From: Strobilurus pachycystidiatus | Lineage: Eukaryota > Basidiomycota > Agaricomycetes > Agaricales > Physalacriaceae | NCBI GenBank assembly: GCA_019915135.1 | Contig: JAHLMK010000005.1 | Coordinates: forward strand, 1,426,001 to 1,490,000 | Direction of reading: 5' to 3' | Length of the DNA: 64,000 nucleotides | Part shown: positions 13,394 to 23,393 of the stretch, in pieces | Layout: the number at the start of each line of letters is the position of its first letter | Numbering within the stretch: position 1 is the stretch's first letter | Made by a program: the position numbers and the translations under genes | The notes under the pieces: generated by a model | What the model was told of the DNA's origin: nothing | Database searches by the model: none | The model's input: the letters and a program-made list of their open reading frames with translations, nothing else

Positions 13394-14209
13394 ATGAGTC
13401 ACAAACCAACTTTGTATATATCAAGTTCTTCAAGTTTACTTGCTGCCATCAGTGTTGACAAGATGTCTCATTCCGGGTTCTGCTTCCATGTTCCTGACGT
13501 CCTAGAAAGCGATCTCTTGAAGTTGGTTCCTTTCGATGTGGGTCCCAGGACTCAAGTTCTCTCGTCCTCACGTTCACTTACCTCCCCCAAGCCTAGCGTA
13601 CATGCACCCTTCTTCTTTGGTCAACCTGCATCCCTCTACAACTATCTCTCAACTGGACCATTTGACTCTCAGGAAGACTTCATGGAAACGTTCTGGGACC
13701 GACACGTCCTCCCTAACCGTGGCGCGTTCTCCACCTTTGCCATCTTCGACAAAACACGCTCTGCCGGAGAAGACTTCGCGGGTATGGCCTCCTACATGAA
13801 CGCCTCTTCCGTCGATCTCTGCGTGGAGATAGGCTTCATCGTCATCCTCCCAGCATTCCAAAGAACTCATGTTACCACACATATGGTCGGCACCTTGGCA
13901 CAGTACGCGTTAAAGCTCCCTGCCGAAGGCGGACTTGGGCTGCGCAGGCTCGTGTGGCAATGCAGCTCTGTGAACGCGCCGAGCGTCAATGCCGCAAAGA
14001 GGCTGGGGTTCCAGTACGAGGGGACCTTGAGGTGGGCGCGGGTGGTGGCGAGCAACAAGACTGTGGGGGCGAACGGGAAGCCGGTACGAAGGGGTGACCC
14101 GAGAGAGGACCTGCCCAGTCGGGACACGACTATACTGAGTATTTGCTTTGATGATTGGGAAAACGGGAAACAGAAACACATCGGGGATCTGATGACGAAG
14201 AAATATTGA
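13394..14209 (+). CDS. GNAT-family N-acetyltransferase, copy A (RimJ/RimL-like)
   Basis: Predicted to transfer an acetyl group from acetyl-CoA to an unknown amine. This single-exon ORF of 271 aa has GNAT motif A around residues 155-175 (IGFIVILPAFQRTHVTTHMV, with the usual Q/R-x-x-G-x-G/A loop poorly kept) and motif B around 195-215 (NAPSVNAAKRLGFQYEGTLR), typical of the RimJ/RimL branch. Ser/Pro-rich N-terminal residues are followed by a VLESDLLKLVPF segment. A TATATA sequence at 13415-13420 lies inside the first 24 codons, so the true start may be the second Met at 13463 (MSHSGFCF), giving 248 aa. It differs from copy B at three residues. It sits divergently from the TRP channel gene, as in the proposed ancestral module. 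Confidence 0.85.
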   Translation: MSHKPTLYISSSSSLLAAISVDKMSHSGFCFHVPDVLESDLLKLVPFDVGPRTQVLSSSRSLTSPKPSVHAPFFFGQPASLYNYLSTGPFDSQEDFMETFWDRHVLPNRGAFSTFAIFDKTRSAGEDFAGMASYMNASSVDLCVEIGFIVILPAFQRTHVTTHMVGTLAQYALKLPAEGGLGLRRLVWQCSSVNAPSVNAAKRLGFQYEGTLRWARVVASNKTVGANGKPVRRGDPREDLPSRDTTILSICFDDWENGKQKHIGDLMTKKY

Positions 14210-14282
14210 GAGTTTGTTATACATACATTGACACACTCTTGTACTTATGAGCTGATAGATAGACATTGTATCCTGTAGATCA

Positions 14283-14323
14283 TCACCGCCACGTCCCAGT
14301 TATGGTTTGCGCTGAGGTGCCTA
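14283..14323 (-). pseudogene. Stub of an alpha-amylase 3' end
   Basis: The minus strand encodes [12 protein letters not shown] followed by a stop, identical to the last residues of the amylase at 20869-23393. Nothing upstream matches an amylase: the sequence switches at about 14324. This shows that the GNAT copy A locus once lay next to an amylase gene, or that the duplication breakpoint fell within the amylase's last exon. Confidence 0.85.
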
Positions 14324-14749
14324 GCCACCGCTTAATTTCTAGTGTAATGTTGGAATTTAAGCTTTCTAGCTACTGAATATTCGCACGCGAAGTTTAAATC
14401 AGTCAAGTCCATCCCGTCCCCGGCAATAAAAAAAGAAATCTGCCGCCACACTTCCGGATCTGCTTAAAATATGAGTGGAAAGTGTGGAGGATGATATTGA
14501 GTACTCACTCTGTCTGCAGTGTTGGTAAGGGTCCGCTCACTTGTCCCAATATAGTAGGCCCGCCTTCCGCCTCCTCAGCATGCATGAGGGCGGGAATGGG
14601 AGGCGCGGCAGCGCTGTAACCTTAGGTTAGGGTCCCTAAGCGCGGCCTTAGTCGCACTTCAATTGGCGGAGAGCGGAGGTTGGACTGACCTAGTCTTCTA
14701 CTCGGATGAGACCTGGCTGGGAATTGAGGGTTGTATGTTGCCGGAACTG

Positions 14750-15595
14750 TCACAGAGCAAAATCGGTGAGATACCATGAAAGGTAGTCAAAAACAGTTTG
14801 ACGGCTAGCCAACAATAAACCAGCCTTTGAAGTAAGTCATCAGTGGGGGGTAGCATGATGACAGAAATACTTACCAACATGTTAAGAACAACCTCGCACC
14901 CTTGAACTACGTGACAGCAAGTATCAGATGTTGTCGCATGACTCGCAACTTCTGAACGTGTCAGTAAGGCACAAGGAGTACAAATACTGGAACTTACAGA
15001 TGTTGGGTATGAACGGTGCAAGATTACAACATACATGATAGTGCCTTGACAACAGCCTGACACTGAGGAAACTTAGGGTTAGACTCGAGCGATGCGACAA
15101 GTGAAGATAACAACAGACAAACATGAGCCTTAAGCTTAGCATCAACAACTCCGAACCGCCGACCTGCGGTCAACCTAGATACAAGTCAGTACGTTCAGGC
15201 AGGACCCAGCAGACGTCGAGGCAAGTTTGAGAGCAAGTCCGAGATCCAGAGCCCGAGACATAGACCAAGACAGCAGCAAAGCTAGCAGAAAGACAGTGAG
15301 TTGGATGTTGTGACGAGGAGTCGTCGGAGTGTACTTACCAAGAACTAGTCCAGCAGGTCTTGAGAGATCAAAATCATACACGCTGAAGCGATGAACATCA
15401 ACTGAGGAAGGCACGGTACCAGGATGGAGACTTACCAGGCCAGTCTTGTTGAAGGCGGTAGTTCACGAGATCTAGACTGGTGAGTTGGGTAAGTAAGAGA
15501 GACAAGAACGAGACATGGTGTACGCACCAGTTACCCCAGCACCCGTCCGGAGAGGCCAACATAGCAGCAAACGGGATCGTGAAACGTACTGTCAT
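14750..15595 (-). CDS. Candidate intron-rich gene, unknown function
   Basis: No family recognised. From ATG at 15595-15593 (MTVRFTIPFAAMLASPDG) several short frame-consistent pieces can be joined at GT-AG sites: GNCLDLVNYRLQQDWP, VDVHRFSVYDFDLSRPAG, RRFGVVDAKLKAHVCLLLSS with VASLESNPKFPQCQAVVKAL, HVVQGCEVVLNML, and a last exon AGLLLASRQTVFDYLSWYLT ending at TGA 14752-14750. The pieces look like a Leu-rich helical protein. One or two joins in the middle (about 15.0 and 15.2 kb) remain unresolved, so the gene may be broken or my model wrong. It lies just beyond the duplication border, between the two GNAT copies. Confidence 0.4.
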
Positions 15596-16108
15596 AATGA
15601 CGGGAGGAGGAATGAAACACATTGATGGCACCAAGGCCTTTATACTACAATCCACAGGATCACGCTCCGGTCACGTTGAATCAACAAACGAATTCGGGCA
15701 CCGCCACGCAAGCGCCGAGGTCCAGCATTAACCTTTCGCGGTCGCCATCGTCCTGGTGCCTTGAATCTTGGCAAGTATCCAGAGATATTCCGAACACTCA
15801 GCGGTGTTATGTCGCATCGCTGGTGGTCATTCGGAGCATTTGTGCGTGCCATGTCGGTGTACACAACATATCCAGACTGTAGACTGACCTTGGCAAATTG
15901 AGCGCAACATATGGATTAAGGTTGGACGATCCTCAACACACTGTAAGTCTTCCTCGGCTCAACAGCCCTCTTCCGAGGTCCATGGAGAGGTACTCAAACG
16001 TTCGTAAGGCTCAGAATTGAAGCGATAAACAAATGGGGGCAGAAAGGCTAAGTGTGGCGTGATTCCGCGTCCGCTACCCTCATGTTCCACGGTAATGGTT
16101 AGCAAATA

Positions 16109-16195
16109 CAGAACTCTTGGCTCAGCGGTCTCGACTGCGTGTGAGCTCATTATTAGTTTTGCTTCGCGGGGTTCTGAGTTCAAGTCCAAGTGAAC
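16109..16195 (+). repeat. tRNA-like segment, possible SINE head
   Basis: An A-box-like TGGCTCAGCGG at about 16118 is followed about 50 bp later by a B-box-like GAGTTCAAGTCC at about 16173. The spacing is longer than in most tRNAs and I cannot fold a convincing acceptor stem, so a real tRNA gene is unlikely. A tRNA-derived SINE fragment is the better reading, but weak. Confidence 0.25.
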
Positions 16196-16470
16196 TCGAG
16201 AGTTATTCCACCGGCGGCTTCGCCGCCATCGCCCCCGACTCACTGTAAGGACAGAACACCACCGAAGTTTGGACATGAACGTGGGTCTATCCTGTCCGCT
16301 ATCAGCTGCCTTGCTGGCCAGCAAAATGTTGTGTTTCTGATGTGATTTGCTGCTGTACTTTCAATGTCAATGAACAACACTGTTCGTACGCTGAGACCTG
16401 TCTCGATGCTATTCATGTCTTGCCGCCACTAGCAAGCCGTTGCATCGCCCCATGTATCGCCGCCGAGATT

Positions 16471-16590
16471 CAGGAACGGGGGTTGGAACCTTGACCGGAC
16501 ATTCCCTGTAAGTTCCGTGGCGCAAATATTGGCTCAAACAAATACACGTACATCGTTGATGGGAGGCAACGCGTCGCAGTTGTAACCTTA
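16471..16590 (+). repeat. Diverged direct repeat, copy 1
   Basis: Shares with 16799-16927 the ordered blocks CAGGAACGGGGGT, TTCCGTGGCGC, CAAACAAATA-ACGTACAT-GTTGA, and CGCGTCGCA followed by TAACCTTA. The overall match is imperfect but collinear over about 120 bp. Confidence 0.65.
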
Positions 16591-16798
16591 TTCCTTCGTT
16601 GAAGGCCCTCGAATAGTTCCGTGGAGACCGGCGGTGTCCGAATAGTTACATCCAAGAGCTAATGAACTTGGTTCTTGTGGCTGGTACATGTCAAACAGTC
16701 AAAGTCCAACATGTCCCATTTTCCGTTCACATGTCCTCGGCAGCGTGCTTGAATATCCAGCTGAGAGGTCGCTGAATCACTCCATCCCATATGCTGCT

Positions 16799-16927
16799 CA
16801 GGAACGGGGGTCGAAATCCTAATAATCGGTCGGTCATCTTCGTTATTTCCGTGGCGCCAATTATCGACGTGAACAAATAGACGTACATTGTTGACTCACG
16901 CCTCGACGCGTCGCACACATAACCTTA
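16799..16927 (+). repeat. Diverged direct repeat, copy 2
   Basis: Second copy of the block at 16471-16590. It opens CAGGAACGGGGGTCGAAATCC, which resembles a Pol III B box, and contains TTCCGTGGCGC and GTGAACAAATAGACGTACAT, ending CGCGTCGCACACATAACCTTA. The pair may be remnants of one dispersed repeat family. Confidence 0.65.
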
Positions 16928-17363
16928 ACTGATTCTGGCCTACCCTCGTGCATCGGCGGACTTTCGAGATCATTCAAACTTGGCGAATACTAGAATTCAG
17001 TCGAACTTGACGTACCCCGAGTCTAAGGTTCAGCTCAAGTTTATACAATGAAGAACACACCTTAGTTGTGCGCTCTGGGACAGAGCTGGGAAGCATTGAC
17101 ACCGTCCACGCTTTGCAGCTGGATACAGAAAGGCGCCCGGCGCCTACGAGATGACGCGCATGTTGGTCCACGAAACAACATGGACCCAGGACCGCACACC
17201 CTAATCGCGGATCCTACTTGATCCCGATGTAGATCTTGACGGGGTTCTGAATTCATGTAGGCTAACAGGGACTGGCGTCGCCGTCCCTGGTCGTCACGGA
17301 GGTATTTTACTCCAATAACAAGCTTGTGTTCTGGAAACGAATGTACACGCTCACGAAATAGAC

Positions 17364-18216
17364 ATGTTGAAATTATCCACATCCTGCACGTTCACAACTC
17401 GGAGTCAGCGCCCATCCCAACGTAAAGCAAAGCAACGCGCTTACCTCTGCCGAGACTCTGGTGAAGATCTGCGAGATGCATACGTTAGCATGCATGCCGA
17501 ATTCGAATCAGAAATAAGTACTAACCTACGAAATTTTTGCTTGACATGCCAACCAACATACCTACCTAGCAAACTAAGGGGCACAAAGGCGCCGCAAACG
17601 TCGGCGGCGTCTAGAATGAAGCTTCGAGGAGTACTAAACTTTGGTTCTAAAACAGTCATAATCGTTAATTACGCCACAGAGCAGCGAATGGAGCTCACCT
17701 TCGACGGAGCTCGCCAGGCCACTCCTCTATTGGACACTGCTGCAGTCAAAACGCCAACGATAAATATCCGCGTCTCAATGACAATGACGCAGATGTTGAA
17801 CTTTGTAAATGGCAAAAAGCCAAAAATCCGGGGTGGGGTTCACTGGGTGCGCGAATTATGCGTATCGGTCGACGCTGCGTCTCGGTCGTTACCACAATGC
17901 ATGCATACCTCATCCAGTATATTAGGGTACCTTGCCGGCTCCTGGGCTCGCGGCGTTCAATGAAGTGTCTTCGTCCTTTTCCCACAAGAGAAATAGAAAC
18001 AAACTGCATTGAGAACATGTGGTCAACAAAAAATTGAACAAGTAAGTAAAAATGGCGGCAAGCACGACCAGATCCCATGTCAACACGTTTCATGGAGAAT
18101 AAGCTGCACGAACCGAAATTGCGCCGCAGATCCGAGTCACGATCGTGTATCCATTGCCCAGTTCGTGCCCCCGAAGCTTAACCTCCCTCGTGCGTCATGT
18201 TGGGTTTCGAGCCTAC
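17364..18216. other. Spacer with a 199-codon frame of doubtful coding value
   Basis: A plus-strand frame at 17364-17963 is open for 199 codons but has no recognisable motif and mixed composition. The minus strand has coding-like runs such as FILDAADVCGAFVPLSLLG near 17.6 kb bordered by splice-like sites. I cannot support a gene on either strand. Confidence 0.35.
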
Positions 18217-19140
18217 TTATATAGGCTGGTGTCCCTTCCTTTCCATTCCCCATCTCCGCCTCACTCTTCGCACTACATAGTAAGTGAACGTTCCCTCGAG
18301 TCGTTGTGGACCCGGATGCTTACCCTCGACAGGATACAGCCGTGGTAAGTGTTGTGAGTCCGTCGTCGTGATGTGGGGACCGTTACGGGCGGGCGCGGTG
18401 TGTTTGACGTTGAGTAACCGTCGTGGATTGGGACTGGGGTCGGCCTCCTTCGCTGGGGTCGCCGTCGTCGGTTGCAGGTTCACGCGGCCGCTGTCCAAAA
18501 GGTAAGCACTACTCCAAGACGAGCGCGTTGGCACGCACCTTGACTCGCCACCTTCAGAACTCGGTGCCCGGTTCGTTTGACGTCGAAGGCGTCTGTTTGA
18601 CGAAGGGTGAGCTTTTCAACTGCGATTGAAACGGCGCGGTGACTTACCGTCTTGTACAGTCCGGGAGTGTTTGAACGATCCGTAGTGTACTTGTCCGTAA
18701 TGTACGCTTTCCTTGCCGTCGAGTTGGAATCTGTTAAGAAAGGTAAGCTTTTGGACTTTGACGGGTTGGTTTACTTACCGTTCCGTTGAAAAGTCAGCGG
18801 TGATGCTGGCGTCCTCGACGTTGATCTGCGTCTGGCGTCTTGACGAAAGGTAAGCCTTGAATGCAGAGATAACGAATTTGAGCTTACCTTGACTTGATGA
18901 AGGGCTGAGTTGAAATGCAAGGCGTAGTGTACAGTAGTTGTAGATTGTAGAATGAGCGTGCGGCGTGAGGTGTAAGGACTCCTGAATGAAACGGGTAAGT
19001 AAACGAAAGGGAGAGAAGGCGCGGTGACGCACCTTCGAATCCGGGGCCGTTGAGCGGCGCGTGGGGTGGGTTGGCGCGTGTGCTCCTCCTGCGCCCGGAC
19101 TCGCTCCCGCGCCTGCTCCCTGCCCCGCCCCGCCTCTCAT
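18217..19140. repeat. GC-rich array of paired GTAAG...CTTAC motifs
   Basis: Short segments begin with a splice-donor-like GTAAGY or GTGAGC and end 37-45 bp later with CTTACC or GCACC, its near reverse complement. They start at about 18280, 18502, 18607, 18743, 18850 and 18995, spaced roughly 105-220 bp. On the minus strand several have pyrimidine-AG acceptors about 50 bp downstream (TTCTTAACAG, CGTCAAACAG, TTTTGGACAG), so they could be about 50 bp introns of a minus-strand gene with 50-90 bp exons. One joined reading gives FQLDGKESVHYGQVHYGSF. All frames are fairly open because of GC content, so coding status is undecided. Confidence 0.4.
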
Positions 19141-19525
19141 TCCGCCTCTTCATGCCGCCCCTCCGCCCCCCTTGTATCGCTTTGCGCCGTTCCTGTCGAC
19201 GTGGTTGAACGCCATCGACGCGTTATTTCCATGCTTGCATACGGCGCTTAAATAGGCGCGGGGGCGATAAGGGGGTTGACGGGGGGTTCTGCGGGAGTAT
19301 CCGGGGGTATGGCGGCGCATTGGGGAGGAGACGGGCGCATGAGGGAGGCCTGCGCGCGGGCGTCCTGAGGGGCATTCGAGGTGTGGGCACGCCAAGGAGA
19401 GTTGTGCGGAGACGGAAGAGCGAGGGTGTCGCATCCAAGTCGAGCGTGGGTTGGGCTTGGCGTCGAGGTGGAGCGGGGCGTCGAGATCACGGCGTAAGAA
19501 GGGAAAGGGAAAGGAGGATGGCAGA

Positions 19526-20909
19526 GAAGCAGCTCGTCTTCTCTTCTGTTGTCCTCCGCCATGGTGACGTCAAAAGGTCAAAATGAAACTTAAAGTCAGT
19601 CGGAAAGCGCGTTGCGTGACAACGCCTCGTGTTGGTGACGCGACCCGGCCTTGCCATCATGATCTTGAACTGTATCCACTACCACCGCCTACCGCGCGCC
19701 TTTCTTTTCACCACCACAACACGTCCACCACCGGTCTTCGAGCCACCGCCGTCACCTCCGCCTCGACCACGAAGTTCTTGGTTTCTCCGACGCGGGTCGT
19801 GCCTATGATCGTATCGACGATGAACATCGATGAACCTTAACTGAACGCTGAGCGCTGAGAATCATCGTAGCTTCGTAGAGGTTTCCAAGTTTCAGGTATG
19901 ATAATGTAACCCTGAACTTCTTACACGGTCTGCGGCATTCCGCCCAACGCCATGCGGCACTCCAACGGCACCCCGTACTATGAGTCACAAACCAACTTTG
20001 TATATATCAAGTTCTTCAAGTTTACTTGCTGCCATCAGTGTTGACAAGATGTCTCATTCCGGGTTCTGCTTCCATGTTCCTGACGTCCTAGAAAGCGATC
20101 TCTTGAAGTTGGTTCCTTTCGATGTGGGTCCCAGGACTCAAGTTCTCTCGTCCTCACGTTCACTTACCTCCCCCAAGCCTAGCGTACATGCACCCTTCTT
20201 CTTTGGTCAACCTGCATCCCTCTACAACTATCTCTCAACTGGACCATTTGACTCTCAGGAAGACTTCATGGAAACGTTCTGGGACCGACACGTCCTCCCT
20301 AACCGTGGCGCGTTCTCCACCTTTGCCATCTTCGACAAAACACGCTCTGCCGGAGAAGACTTCGCGGGTATGGCTTCCTACATGAACGCCTCTGCCGTAG
20401 ATCTATGCGCGGAGATAGGCTTCATAGTCATCCTCCCAGCATTCCAAAGGACCCATGTCACCACACATATGGTCGGCACCTTGGCACAGTACGCGTTAAA
20501 GCTCCCTGCCAAAGGCGGACTTGGGCTGCGCAGGCTCGTGTGGCAATGCAGCTCTGTGAACGCGCCGAGCGTCAATGCCGCAAAGAGGCTGGGGTTCCAG
20601 TACGAGGGGACCTTGAGGTGGGCGCGGGTGGTGGCGAGCAACAAGACTGTGGGGGCGAACGGGAAGCCGGTACGAAGGGGTGACCCGAGAGAGGACCTGC
20701 CCAGTCGGGACACGACTATACTGAGTATTTGCTTTGATGATTGGGAAAACGGGAAACAGAAACACATCGGGGATCTGATGACGAAGAAATATTGAGAGTT
20801 TGTTATACATACATTGACACACTCTTGTACTTATGAGCTGATAGATAGACATTGTATCCTGTAGATCATCACCGCCACGTCCCAGTTATGGTTTGCGCTG
20901 AGGTGCCTA
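19526..20909 (+). repeat. Segmental duplication copy B (GNAT gene plus flanks)
   Basis: Partner of 12926-14323. Differences are small indels in the 5' flank (for example an extra ACTTAA-like insert near 19586, a missing 9 bp near 19770, and TATGATAATG in place of TATG near 19900) plus the substitution cluster at about 20371-20462. Beyond 20909 this copy runs on into a full alpha-amylase gene, unlike copy A. Confidence 0.92.
19980..20795 (+). CDS. GNAT-family N-acetyltransferase, copy B (RimJ/RimL-like)
   Basis: A 271-aa single-exon ORF, identical to copy A except at three residues (NASA for NASS, LCAE for LCVE, LPAK for LPAE). GNAT motifs A and B are kept as in copy A. As there, a TATATA lies within the first codons and the second Met at 20049 may be the real start. 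It converges tail-to-tail with amylase 1: only about 73 bp separate the two stop codons. Ten of about eleven nucleotide differences from copy A fall within roughly 90 bp, suggesting gene conversion from a more diverged copy. Confidence 0.85.
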   Translation: MSHKPTLYISSSSSLLAAISVDKMSHSGFCFHVPDVLESDLLKLVPFDVGPRTQVLSSSRSLTSPKPSVHAPFFFGQPASLYNYLSTGPFDSQEDFMETFWDRHVLPNRGAFSTFAIFDKTRSAGEDFAGMASYMNASAVDLCAEIGFIVILPAFQRTHVTTHMVGTLAQYALKLPAKGGLGLRRLVWQCSSVNAPSVNAAKRLGFQYEGTLRWARVVASNKTVGANGKPVRRGDPREDLPSRDTTILSICFDDWENGKQKHIGDLMTKKY

Positions 20910-23393
20910 TAGTTACCTCGCGGTTTGGATCAGATTCCCACTGAATCTTGACGAGCCTGTCAGTAAGGAAAGTCAGGTCTTCAGCTCTGGAACTTACAGA
21001 TCCATCCGTCTCCTTCCTGATAAACTTGTACTGGAATGTCGTATTGATGGGGAGTCCTACGGTCACCGTCCAGACCGGATAGCTGGCTGCTGACAAGGCT
21101 AACTATATGTATAAAGAACGTGTGAGTTCTGTGCCATGCGTATGATACATAAACCAGTCACTCACGGAAGAGCTCGAAGACCATGTTCCGAGTTGCGAAA
21201 GGCTACCAGTGAGGAAGATATTCTACGGGTGGGGTTGAGTTATGTCAGTTGAGTATATCACATCTTCGCACCTCTCCATACGTTGTGGTTGCGGTTTCCT
21301 GGAATGTTACAGATACATATCCTGATCCCATAGCGCCCGTATGGATAGCCAGGGCACTCCGAGCAGGGACTGTCGCGGTGAATGAGCCTCCTGAGACAGT
21401 GATCCTTTGAAGTGAATCAGTCAATGGTCCTAAAACGGTCAAGAACAACACTCACGAAGTTCCTGTACACGACCCAGAACTGGTTGATCCGCTAATGACA
21501 TCGCAGTATTGTCCGTTTCCTAAGGAAGTGGTGAAAGTGGCTGTCCAAGCTGAATCAGCGTTGTTGATCGCTACGAAGCCAAGAGAACCTTTATTGACAG
21601 TCAATCAAACCAGTGCGGCTGCGACCATGTCAAAGCACGAACCCCGTCCAAAGGCAATACGCGATGACTGAGGGGACACCCAATTGGTTATCGCAGCAGA
21701 ACCGACGTTGTTCCTGAAGCCAACCATATGGGAGAACGCGACCCAACGGTGTTGACAGAGCCAGCCGTTCGCGCCGCCGAGTCCAGAGCATGTCCCGGCG
21801 CCTGAGGTTTCATTTCAGGAGAAGCTTGAGCATGGGTGACATGACCTACCACCATTCGGAGCACCATCATCACTGTTCGAGAACGAATATCCCGACAGAA
21901 TGGTGGGTGTCCCGTATGGATGGGCCAAAGAGAATATCGTTGCGGTAACGTAGGTGTTGCTAGGAGAGTTGTAGTTCAACGAGATTCCGTTCTGTCCAAA
22001 GGAACGTCGTGAGATGTTGTGAGATTGAAAGGTGAACTGGGCAATACCCTTTCAGTGTCATGGTTCGCCGCGAAGACATTAGCTGACGTTCCAGCAATCC
22101 AGCCTACACGATTGATTAGAAGTGATCCACTCCATGTTCCGGGACATGCTACCGTTACTGTCAAAGTTCTGCAGTCCAGATATCGTGCCATTGAGGAATG
22201 CGCTCTTGAGCGATGTAGTGTACCGAAATCTGACGGCGGGTCATCATCGATGATTCTCGCTGACAGCGGAACTGTACGCTTGACTTACTCTTGTACGTCT
22301 CCAATCCCCACGTATTCCGAAGGCTGGACGGCTTCGCCGGCCCCGTAGATGACTTCCTGCGTAATATAGACTGAAGAGGAAGTCAGCCGGGACGTGATAT
22401 TGGCAATATCAGTAGCAGCAATGTCTAGGAAGTGCCATTAGTCTGAGTTATGACGACGACTTTTTGGTGGCGAAGACGTACGTTTCGCAGCATCAAGACG
22501 GAGACCGTCGACGCCCAGAGACAGAAGGTCGTTCGCATATTGAGCAAGACGCCCGCGAACATATTCCGTCTCTGTGGCCAGACTGCGGCGAAGGACAGGC
22601 TCAGTCAACGAGTGACAATGAGAGATTGGACCACTTACTCCGCCAGATTGTCGAGCTCGCATGTTTGCACTTGTGCGCGACTTGTGTAGTCCACGATCTC
22701 ATCACCACTTGTCAAACCACAATGGTGGAAGTCCTGTGAAGACCGTTAAGATGATGGCATAACTTGGAGCTACTCTAAGCCGGACTGACCTGAGTCTGAT
22801 ATATTCCGGGGTAGTTGTAGTGCGTGAAAGTCGAGCCTCCAACACCCGTCCCGGAGTCTGACCCCGCCATGTGATTCATGATAGTATCTATGTACATAGG
22901 CGGAAACACCGTTGAGTATCCTGATTGATTGACCACAATTCACCTACCGGCAATGACCTTAACCCCCGCTGCATGACAGGTGGAGACCATGCTGGTTCAT
23001 AGATGCGTCAGTGCCAGCAGGACAGAGGCGGGAGCCCGGAGATATCTTACTCGGCAAATTGAGCACGGTTTCCGCGCTTTGATGTTAGGGTGTATGAAAC
23101 GGGCTGGTAATCAGTCCACCAAGCGCTCCCAGTGACATGCTCGGCCGGGGGACTGACTGTGGATAAGAGATGCGATCAGTGCTGTTCCGTGACTGGGGGA
23201 GGGATGCCACACCTTGAACGAAACCATAGCCCGCCGGGCCGATGAAGGACGTACATTCCGCCGCGATGCTATCCCAAGTCCATTCGAATAACTGGATGAT
23301 GACCGTTTTAGATCCAGTGGGAGCTCTAGCCACGAGAGCCGGCGCTGCCAATACATAGGGCAGAAGAAGCAGGAGGAAGACCATCGAGTCCAT
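20869..23393 (-). CDS. Secreted alpha-amylase 1 with C-terminal CBM20
   Basis: Hydrolyses internal alpha-1,4 bonds of starch outside the cell. Start [18 protein letters not shown] at 23393 is a clear signal peptide. The exons join to a GH13 catalytic domain resembling the actinobacterial/animal type ([36 protein letters not shown]). The nucleophile lies in [10 protein letters not shown], the acid/base in [13 protein letters not shown], and the transition-state stabiliser in FAANHDTER. An all-beta domain C ([32 protein letters not shown]) is followed by a starch-binding CBM20 ([52 protein letters not shown]). About a dozen 45-60 bp introns keep the frame, and I saw no break. The TATA box sits 60 bp upstream. 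It is the most complete of three paralogues in the window. Confidence 0.93.

Larger units (their letters stand above)
12926..14323 (+). repeat. Segmental duplication copy A (GNAT gene plus flanks)
   Basis: This 1.4 kb block recurs at 19526-20909 and is nearly identical apart from short indels in the 5' flank and a cluster of substitutions within the CDS. It covers the GNAT promoter region, the whole CDS, the 3' flank and the last 41 bp of an alpha-amylase reading frame on the opposite strand. Similarity ends abruptly after the sequence GAGGTGCCTA. Confidence 0.92.
15596..17363. other. Repeat-bearing spacer, no supported gene
   Basis: Contains the two diverged direct repeats at 16471 and 16799 and a tRNA-like segment at 16109-16195, both listed separately. 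The motif GGGGTTCTGA[G/A]TTCA occurs at about 16166 and again at about 17241. Open frames are short and have no recognisable motifs. Confidence 0.45.

Noticed and set aside
16109..16195. Functional tRNA gene
   Set aside because: A- and B-box-like motifs exist but the spacing is long and no acceptor stem pairs convincingly.
17364..17963. 199-codon plus-strand frame as a gene
   Set aside because: No motif, uneven composition and coding-like signals on the opposite strand; length alone is not enough in this context.
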